Below, one piece after another: positions 29,941-36,963 of a stretch of 36,963 bases of DNA. The stretch is taken from NCBI GenBank assembly GCA_049999765.1, contig JBNGIQ010009219.1, positions 1 through 36,963 of the forward strand, in the 5' to 3' direction. This stretch comes from Phaeoceros laevis (Eukaryota > Anthocerotophyta > Anthocerotopsida > Notothyladales). Position 1 is the stretch's first letter; each line of letters opens with the position of its first letter. The notes beneath the pieces were generated by a model. It had not been told where the DNA came from, searched no databases, and saw nothing but the letters and a program-made list of their open reading frames with translations. Both the position numbers and the translations under genes were made by a program.

Positions 29941-30243
29941 TTTATTTTTAACTTTTCTCACAAACCTTTAAGTGCGGAACTAAAAAACCCTAGCACCCAC
30001 GTGAGTGACGTCGAACCTTCGACTTTTTCTTTTTTTTTTTGGTGATAATGGCACGGCTCTTTATATGTGAAAGCTCCACAATCACGCTTCTTTGATCACG
30101 CTTTTTGGTCTCGCTACATATTAATTCCCTAAATACCCCCAAGGCACAAAGAGTTCGACCTTTTATTTTTAACTTTTCTCAAAAAAGTCAAGTGCGAAAG
30201 TAAAAAACCCGAGCACCCACGTGAGGGACGTCGAACCTTCGAC
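29941..30243. repeat. pair of ~83-bp direct repeats flanking ~140 bp
   Basis: Copies at 29941-30023 and 30162-30243 share tttatttttaacttttctca, aagtgcg, aaaaaaccc and gagcacccacgtgag (gagcaccc versus tagcaccc), then gacgtcgaaccttcgac. The order is the same, with about 85-90% identity by eye. Each contains CACGTG and a TGACGTC-like core. The layout resembles a very small LTR (TRIM-like) element, but TG...CA ends, a primer site and a target duplication are not evident. Confidence 0.7.
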
Positions 30244-30866
30244 CTCCCTAGCCATTCGCATGGCCGCGCGGGCATGGCGGGCTGCTGGCGGACTCTAAGG
30301 CTCTAAGGGCGAGGCCTTTCCATTTCACACTTTGAATGGATGCTCCAATGCCGTGCGCCAGCACATTTTGGTGCGTAGACTGAAACGGGCCTCAGGAGTT
30401 GTTGTAGCACACTCAGTTTGTCAAGGGAACGGTTGGCAACGGCACGTAAACGATTCCAAGAGTCTAAAGCCCATGAGATGAGAGATAAGTACACAGTGCT
30501 GTCTTGCCAGTGAAGAATGGGAGTTGAACGAGACTATGATGTCGGACGTCAAAGTTGAGAGAGCGCTTGGCCGCGAGACCGCTGTTTATGCTGGTCGGGA
30601 AAAGTAGAGAGCAAGTGGTTCAAACTTCAAGACTGGATGCGATTGCAACTTGGCAAGGAGGTGCCCCAATGCCTGAACTGAGGCGAGTTGAATAATTTAT
30701 ATGCCATTGTCTTGGCTGCCTGCGGTGGTTCGACAGGAAATTTCATCATCTAGTCTAGCTGGTTTGACACCACAATCTTGATTCACGAAAATTGGAGGAC
30801 AAAAATTGGACGGCCTGTGTAGCTAAAACAGCCACCAGACAAAAATGAACTCAAGAGACTCGCCAC
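30244..30866. other. intergenic, includes ProRS 3' flank
   Basis: I see no gene. The part next to 30866 is likely the 3' UTR of the minus-strand ProRS gene. Confidence 0.4.
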
Positions 30867-33820
30867 TCAATAACTCCTGCCCCACAAAGCCCATCTCTTT
30901 GCAGGTTTTCCGGAAGCAAAACACACAGTTCCTGCAGACACAAACCAGCAAAGGCGTTATGTGATGGTTGGTCACCATTCAAAAAATGGAAAATACAACC
31001 AAACATATAGAATACCTTCCGCTAACTCGGGCCAGAAGGAAGTAGTGGTGTGGAAGTTCTCAAGAGGCATGCATAGAGTCTTCGCAGCTCCTACTTCGCC
31101 CTTAGTTCGCTTCTTCACTTCATCTTCAACATCCTGGCTCATCAACACCGGACGAGATGCATTTGACTTTTGAGCTTGCTTACAAAAAGAGTTGTGGCTT
31201 ACTAACCAAACAGGTTACGCGACAACTGCTGGAAATAAACCGACAATTCAAGGGGTCGAGTCCAACCTTCTCATCACACCATGGTGCAAGAACCATTTTC
31301 TTTCTGTCAAGAGCTGTAGTGAATTCCTCCCACGTGGTTGCCTTTGCAACGCAAGCGTCTCTTTGCTCTTTAGCTCGTTTGAACAGGTTGTCCTGAATAT
31401 CATCCAGTAATTGCTTGATCTGATTCCCAAGGCCTACGATTGATAAATCCACCTTTGCTCCTGTGTCTCTTCTCACTGCTCTCACCTGCAATTGTAAAAC
31501 GGTCTGTCAAATGAATATTCAAACCTTCAGCACAGCTGCAAAGGAACTCACGTCTCCTGAACTACCTGCTTGTTTACAAGATCACTTGGGCCTATATCAG
31601 GAACTACCTGCTTGTTTGCAAGATCTCTTGGGCCAACTTCAAGACGGACTGGTACACCCTTCAATTCCCAGTAGTTATACTTCCACCCAGGTGCGTAAAT
31701 AGTCCTAGTATCTTCCTCAACTCTTATCCCTGCTTGTTTGAGCTGATCGTAGACCTCACCACATGCCGAGATGAGGGCACTTGAGTCAGTATCCTTGAAA
31801 GGCACGTGCATCACTACAACCTGAACTGGGGAAACCCTGGGAGGTAACACTAGCCCTTTGTCATCTCCGTGAACCATCACAGCTACTCCAATCTGTGAAA
31901 GGAGAATGCCCCATTGGTCAGAAAAATGCTCCATCACACTAGCTCAGCCATCACAGTTAACAGAGAATAATGCTCCACTTCAAGGATGCAGGACACAATG
32001 ACATCCCAGGGAAGTATGCCAACATACAGATCTAGTGGTAAGTCCCCACGAATTTTGCCAAACTTCTTTCCTCTCACGATCCTCGTCCTCATAAAGAATG
32101 TCAAACATCTTTGCAAAATTCTGCCCAAGACAATGGGAAGTTGCGGCTTGTATACCACGGCCAGTTGACGGAATGAATGCCTGCATAGAGGAATAGAGAT
32201 CTTCAGCCACTCCAAAACAAATATCAAGCATTCTTTGAAGAACTATATCTTCTAGTTGATTGCCTACCTCAATCGTTGTAGTATACAGCCCACCAGCAAA
32301 CTTCTCCAACTCACTCTTGATGCCGGGGATTACAGGGACTGCTAACAACTCTTCATATACTCTTCGATACAAATCAAGAATTGCAAGAACCTACATCACC
32401 ATAGAAAAATTAGCAGCAGCAGTGTACTGTGAAACCAGTTTGTAGCAACCATGAGACTAGAGCACATATGTAAGTGGCTCTTCACCTCTTCACCTGCAGC
32501 CTCCTTGGTACCGTAAGCAGTATGACCCTCCTGCCAAAGGAACTCCCGACTCCTGGCTCCATGATTCACATGAGACCAATAGAATCAACATTTACATGTA
32601 CCATGAAAGCTCGCACCAGTAACCCATAACCATCAATGAACGCAAGAATCTAACCTGATGAAAGGGGTTGGATGCTTGAATTCCCAACGAACAACATTGC
32701 ACCATTGATTTATCTTTAAAGGCAAATCACGGTGGCTACGTATCCACTTGGAAAAAATCGGATACATCACAGTTTCACTTGTGGGACGGATGGCAATTGG
32801 AACTTCAAGATCCGACGTTCCAGATTTAGTTACCCAAGCAACCTGTTTAAAGGATAGTAAGAGGCATGCAGAATAATGGAAAACACAAACAACAAACTGC
32901 TGGGCAATATCTCTAGCTGCAAGGCTGGCCTAATCCTGCTGTATCTTTTTTAACCGATAAAAGGTACCTCCTGGGCAAAAAACTTAATATGGGCCTTCGC
33001 ATTCTTCAAGAACAGTAAAGAGTAGGAAGACGCGTGCAGAATAATGGAAAACACAAACAGTAACCTGCTCGGCAATCTCTTTAGGTGCAAAGCTGGCCTA
33101 ATCCTGCTGTATCTTTTTAAGCGACAAAAGGTACCTCAGCAGCAAAACCCTCAACATGGTTCTTCTCCTTCTCCAAGGCCGACTTTGGTACAAATAACGG
33201 AAAATATGCGTTCTTCACACCTAGCTTCTTTATCTCGCCATCAAAAAAATCCTGCCAAAGGCACCTCATCTTCAGATCCACAAGTGAATAAAATGCGGAA
33301 AAACTACACAAAACACCTCCGGCTGCCAAACACAAACTCTTGAGCCTCACCTTTATGGCTTCCCAGATCGAATAAGACCAAGGGCGAAGAATGTAGCAGC
33401 CTGACACGTCATAATACTCGATCATCTCACCCTTCACTACCAGCTGAACAAGCAACAAACGTAGGTCAGAAAAACTTCCAATCAATGTCAAAACAGTATC
33501 AACCCCTACCAGCTCGGCATTACCTCAGCGTACCAATCTCCAAAATTCTCCTCTTTCTTCACAGACAACCCGAGCCCTACGTCCTTCTTGGCATCCTTTT
33601 TCCCTTGCGCTACTGGGGCCTTCTCTTTAGGAGCTTTTTTAGGCTTCTCCTTCTTCTGCATTTTGGCCTTCCCCTTGTCTAATGGAACCACCGCAGCCTC
33701 GCCTATCTCCGCAGCCTCTGATGCCACTGCCACGGCCTCAGAAGGTTCGACAGTGCTCTGCTCCATTGGAAGCGCCTCTTTCAGCTCCTGCGCAGCGGTG
33801 TCCAGCGCGCTCTCCACCAT
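30867..33820 (-). CDS. cytosolic prolyl-tRNA synthetase (class II, eukaryote/archaeal type)
   Basis: Eleven exons on the minus strand: 33820-33524, 33443-33351, 33251-33135, 32842-32655, 32552-32486, 32390-32268, 32180-32028, 31892-31608, 31485-31267, 31133-31016 and 30931-30867. They total 574 codons plus stop. A Lys-rich arm (about residues 45-80) is followed by [41 protein letters not shown] (motif 2 region), [63 protein letters not shown] (motif 3 region), the anticodon-binding part ([26 protein letters not shown]) and the C-terminal zinc-binding type domain ending [13 protein letters not shown]. It charges tRNA-Pro in the cytosol. The start is the first ATG in frame. No catalytic break was seen. 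Two internal duplications (exon 8 donor, intron 3) are listed separately. Confidence 0.95.
31559..31634 (-). repeat. 42-bp tandem duplication of the exon 8 splice donor in ProRS
   Basis: The unit spans the end of exon 8 and the start of its intron (minus-strand ...AACAAGCAG then gtagtt). Copies at 31601-31634 (partial) and 31559-31600 each hold a CAG|GTAG donor, at 31608|31607 and 31566|31565. The two donors are 42 bases apart, so either keeps the reading frame. The outer donor would add 14 residues ([14 protein letters not shown]). Confidence 0.85.
32861..33138 (-). repeat. ~167-bp-offset tandem duplication inside ProRS intron 3
   Basis: Segments near 32861-32970 and 33029-33138 share gcagaataatggaaaacaca, ggctggcctaatcctgctgt and aaaaggtacctc. 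The second ends at the real exon 3 donor. The first ends at a copied ggtacctc followed by decayed exon 3 sequence (about 32971-33010), so the copy includes a dead splice donor and an exon piece. Confidence 0.8.
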
Positions 33821-34585
33821 CGGGCTGCAAACGTACTGGCCCCGATCCAACGCTGACGGCTCCAGCTCTGGCTAAAGCTGCTTCACCGGCTTAAAAAGTC
33901 AGCTAGAGTCGGCTGAAGTAAGTCCAATCGGGCCCAAAGGAGGCCTGAGCTAAATAGGAAAAAGGAAACTTTGTTTATGGAAACGTTGGATTAACTTAGA
34001 ATGGAATTGAAACCGAACCAGAGTTACAGTACCAGACTCCCGAGTCGCTACATTGAAGTCACGGTTAGTACCAGGACGAGGGCTTGCACAGGTTGCCAGC
34101 GCACACCAGTGACCCAACCAAACGCTGGTAGGTAGTATCGGCAATTCACAAAGAGAGCGGCAGGGGACATTGCGGCGACAGTTCTTCTTGGATCCGGACT
34201 GTGGCGGGATCATAGGCAACAGAAGGAGAGCTCGCGCACTCCGGACTTCAGGCACTAGAGGCCCAAGACCAGCGCTCACTGGGGCGGGGGCTGGAGAGGG
34301 GGNNNNNNNNNNNNNNNNNNNNNNNNNNNNNNNNNNNNNNNNNNNNNNNNNNNNNNNNNNNNNNNNNNNNNNNNNNNNNNNNNNNNNNNNNNNNNNNNNN
34401 NNAGGGGTAGTCATCGAGGGAGCCAGGAATTGCATTCCCAACTCGAGGCTGGCAGTGGAACATGAAGAAGCGTGGAGGCGCGTCAGCCAAGATCCCTCAT
34501 GTATGTGGTTTTGCATCTGACCTTACCGCCCATCTTGAGATCTTTGTTCTTTTGATTGTTGCTCTTTGCTTTCTCACGGAATGTT
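33821..34585. other. shared upstream region of ProRS and the SAND gene, with a 100-N gap
   Basis: The two flanking genes point away from each other, so both promoters or leaders should lie here. The N run is 34303-34402. No TATA element or coding motif is convincing. Any 5' exon of the SAND gene could be in this stretch or in the gap. Confidence 0.5.
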
Positions 34586-36592
34586 ATGCTTAAGCTCGAT
34601 GATGTCGTGACAGGGATGCACAGTTGCGATCACATGTGGCATCTGATTTCCCTAAAGCTGACCGAGCTGAAGGAGACTCGCGATCAGAATGCAGGAATCG
34701 TTGTGCGCGGCGCGGCTGCACCCGCCGATAAAGGGGCAGTCTTTGATGGCTACGTCCCTGCCGCTGGTGTTGGTCTGGAGGTCGCGGCTATGGCCAGGGG
34801 GATGTACTTCGGGGCACCGCCGTTGGCACCCCGAGTGGCAAACCCAGTGGCTCCCCATGTGCCATTCCAAGGGCCACGTCCAGGGCCACCTCCAGGGCAA
34901 CCCCCAGCGTCAAAGAATTTCCATCCCTTGGGGAGAATGGATGATAGGGTCCCTGACGAATCCAGAAGGACAGGGCGGGACCATTTCAAAATTCCAGCGC
35001 AGCCCAGGAGGCAGGAGGAGTCAACAGACGTTGCAGGAGCTCGCATCCTGAAATCCAAGGAAGCTTACATGACTCGCCCTCCTGCACCCCCTCAAGCAAG
35101 GGATAGAGTGCCTGAGCCTAGGATTAATGGGGTTAGGAAAGATCTCCCTAGGGACGATGCGAAGAAAGGTAGGGAGGTGGAGTTGCGCAGGGCAGCTGCC
35201 GCAGGTGGGAGATGGAAGGGGGTTGTGGAGGAGAGGAAGGAGGTGGTGGAGGAGAAGGGTCTGACAGAGGGTAGAAGGGAGGAGAGAACAGGGCTGGCAG
35301 AGGACAGGAAAACTTTGGGGGAGAATGGAGGGGAGGAGAGCAAAGGGACGGTGACGGTAGCGGTGGAGGATACAAGTGGAGGGGTAGTCGAGAGACAAGA
35401 GGTGGGTGAGGAACGACAGGAGGTGGTGAAGGAAGAAAGGGCGGAGGAACCCATGGCGCAGGCTATAGTAGAGGTGGGAGAGAAGCGGAAGAGAGATGGC
35501 GACACAGACAGAAGACAGGGACCAGAAAAGCGGAGCAGGGATAGTGATGGTGAGGTGCCCACAGCACCCAAGGATGTCCCTAAGAATGATAAGTTGCAAG
35601 TGGTTCTGTTCAGGACGGAGGGTGGTAGAGCTGTACACGTGGGTGAAAAAGCTGAACAGAAGTCCGATCATTCTTCTGTTACTACAACGGATCCAGCCCG
35701 TGCAGAGGAGGCACCTCAGGAGGCTGGCAAGTATCCTGCGAATGAAGGGGCTGAAGCTGTTTCCCCACTGGAGACGATACCTGACGTCATGGATGAGTCT
35801 AGCTCTGAGCCTCAAGTGGTGATGTGCAACCGGAAGGATATGCCGACATCGAGTGCAGGAGATCCATTGCCTATCAAGAGGAAACGGAGAATGGATGAGG
35901 TGATGGAAGACGGGAAACCTGCGAAACGACCCGGTATCGGTCAGACTTTTAGAGCTGTGAAACACCTCAGGGAAGTGCACCAGGAACCACCAGTTCCAGC
36001 GCAAGACGCGACCAGGGCCAAACCTACAATCGCCGAGAATGCCAATGTCAGCAAGCCGAAAGTCGCCCCTGCTCCGAGTGTCACTTATCAGGCTACCAAG
36101 GCGAAAGCTGCAGAGAACATCATTCCTGTCAAGACGAAACCCCACGTTATACAGATCACCAGTATTGACATGAAGGCTAAGAAGAAGAAACCCGATCCAG
36201 AGGAACCTGAACTCGAGTTCAAGTGCGGTTGCACGAGCAAAGAGCTCGGGGACACGGTAGGACATTTGAAGGTATACAAGTCGGGCGAACTCGTGATATT
36301 TTGCGAGTGTAAAGCGGGGTGTCCTGAAGGTAAACCTCATGTCCCGATTCTGACGACCTCCTACCCTCTGCCACGCTTGTGCCTAGCCTCATTCTCTTTT
36401 TCTTGTGATGCAGCTGGTAAACCGCTCAGTCCGTCGGGCTTCGAAAGACACGCCGGCCGGGGAGCTGCCAAAAAATGGAAAAACACTATCTGGCTGGTCG
36501 TAGGAAATGAGAAAGTTCCTCTCTACAAGGTTAAAGCCATGGAACCGTACGTCGAGAAGAACAAGGGCCGGAAAAATCTCATAAAGACGTGA
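34586..36592 (+). CDS. long charged nuclear protein with a C-terminal ULTRAPETALA-like SAND domain
   Basis: Exons 34586-36329 and 36414-36592 give 640 codons plus stop. A Pro-rich part (GPRPGPPPGQPPASK) is followed by a long Glu/Lys/Arg-rich region of low complexity (about 190-330) and a basic cluster PIKRKRRMDE, likely a nuclear signal. The last ~100 residues read EFKCGCTSKELGDTVGHLKV, then ELVIFCECKAGCPE, AGKPLSPSGFERHAG and KKWKNTIWLVVGNEKVPLYK. This follows the SAND fold as found in plant ULTRAPETALA proteins, trithorax-group-like regulators, including the FERHAG..KKWKN DNA/protein-binding face. The Cys-rich tail of ULTRAPETALA is absent, and the long N-terminal part is not typical of that short protein. 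The start is the first ATG in frame; MARGMYFG at 34791 is an alternative, and a 5' exon could be hidden. Inference: a chromatin or transcription regulator. Confidence 0.8.
   Translation: MLKLDDVVTGMHSCDHMWHLISLKLTELKETRDQNAGIVVRGAAAPADKGAVFDGYVPAAGVGLEVAAMARGMYFGAPPLAPRVANPVAPHVPFQGPRPGPPPGQPPASKNFHPLGRMDDRVPDESRRTGRDHFKIPAQPRRQEESTDVAGARILKSKEAYMTRPPAPPQARDRVPEPRINGVRKDLPRDDAKKGREVELRRAAAAGGRWKGVVEERKEVVEEKGLTEGRREERTGLAEDRKTLGENGGEESKGTVTVAVEDTSGGVVERQEVGEERQEVVKEERAEEPMAQAIVEVGEKRKRDGDTDRRQGPEKRSRDSDGEVPTAPKDVPKNDKLQVVLFRTEGGRAVHVGEKAEQKSDHSSVTTTDPARAEEAPQEAGKYPANEGAEAVSPLETIPDVMDESSSEPQVVMCNRKDMPTSSAGDPLPIKRKRRMDEVMEDGKPAKRPGIGQTFRAVKHLREVHQEPPVPAQDATRAKPTIAENANVSKPKVAPAPSVTYQATKAKAAENIIPVKTKPHVIQITSIDMKAKKKKPDPEEPELEFKCGCTSKELGDTVGHLKVYKSGELVIFCECKAGCPEGKPHVPILTTSYPLPRLCLASFSFSCDAAGKPLSPSGFERHAGRGAAKKWKNTIWLVVGNEKVPLYKVKAMEPYVEKNKGRKNLIKT
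36330..36413 (+). other. 84-nt in-frame intron splitting the SAND domain
   Basis: The donor GTAAAC follows CCTGAAG and the acceptor is TGATGCAG. Its length is a multiple of three and it has no stop codon, so retention would insert 28 residues between the Cys cluster and the FERHAG helix. Splicing restores the expected CPEAGKPLSPSGFERHAG, which is why I call it an intron. Confidence 0.8.
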
Positions 36593-36963
36593 CAACTTCG
36601 CCGTCTCTGTCGTTGCGAATCGTGACAGCAGTAAGTCTTAGGTGTACTGAGCGTACGACTTCTACTTACGGCAATTCCCTTGAAAGCCACTGCGAAACTG
36701 TGTACAGTGCTTCGCTGTCACCCATCAAGTTTGAGCGTCCGAACGATTGGTGATTGCAATCTGCTTTAGTAAAAGTTCAGCTCACCATTTAGTCTTACTG
36801 TACGACTGATTGCGACTATCGATCGGCCTAGGTTTCCGAAGGACGACGATAAAACAATAGGTGACAGTCGCGTTCACGTTTCTTGAGAGTCCAAACGCCG
36901 ATCAAAACCTTAGTTGCATAGTAACTTGTAACTTGAAACGTTACTAAAGTTTCTGAAACGTTT
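36593..36963. other. 3' flank of the SAND gene
   Basis: No coding motif or RNA gene was seen. The region probably contains the 3' UTR. Confidence 0.5.

Noticed and set aside
31180-31266. open ProRS C-terminus reading on past APWCDEK to a stop at 31180
   Set aside because: The reading after DEK is unlike ProRS, while splicing at 31267 to 31133 and then 30931 recovers the [14 protein letters not shown] and WGRSY family ending in frame.
35021-36340. 439-codon minus-strand open frame antisense to the SAND gene
   Set aside because: It mirrors a purine-rich coding strand, which removes stops from the complement. Its translation has no domain and is dominated by Ser, Leu, Pro, Phe and His, and the sense strand carries the recognisable SAND domain.

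Overview
This is nuclear DNA from a land plant, most likely a seed-free one (bryophyte, lycophyte or fern; I cannot fix the lineage). The signs are spliceosomal introns, a long PLS-type PPR gene, an oleosin, an ULTRAPETALA-like SAND protein, a plant-type cytosolic prolyl-tRNA synthetase, a nuclear tRNA-Ile(AAU), and a Na+/phosphate (PiT/PTB-like) transporter of the kind kept by algae and early land plants. The window has two assembly gaps, 10 N at 21377-21386 and 100 N at 34303-34402.

Layout. (1) 1-4700 holds broken gene pieces: a LINE-like zinc knuckle, two PPR fragments, a Raf-like kinase fragment and an LRR fragment. (2) 4761-9288 is an intact three-exon gene for a TORNADO1-like LRR-Roc-COR protein of 1409 aa. 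Its C-terminus is a complete caspase-type p20/p10 protease domain. (3) 9289-12393 is mostly noncoding, with a tRNA-Ile and a 252-bp foldback/MITE-like element. (4) 12394-14917 (minus) is an eight-exon PiT-family phosphate transporter with one GC-AG intron. (5) 14930-20547 is repeat-rich: minisatellites, a degenerate copy of a PPR gene 3' end, a long inverted repeat and AT-rich repeats. (6) 20548-20997 (minus) is an oleosin. (7) 22305-24722 (minus) is an intact PPR gene, the likely parent of the degenerate copy. (8) about 25640-26684 (minus) is a broken sarcosine-oxidase gene. (9) 28215-28550 (minus) is a small conserved plant protein of unknown function. (10) 30867-33820 (minus) is an eleven-exon cytosolic ProRS. 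(11) 34586-36592 (plus) is a long charged protein ending in a SAND domain, divergent from ProRS.

The genes do not form a pathway; this is ordinary eukaryotic gene order with single-gene units. The item most worth attention is the Roco-caspase gene. An upstream half resembling the plant developmental regulator TORNADO1 is joined, in one exon and without a gap, to a caspase-like domain. That domain keeps the catalytic His and Cys and both arginines expected in an Asp-selecting S1 pocket. Plants are normally described as having metacaspases and no canonical caspases. All exon joins given here close in frame, but they are my reading of splice signals and have not been tested with transcripts.
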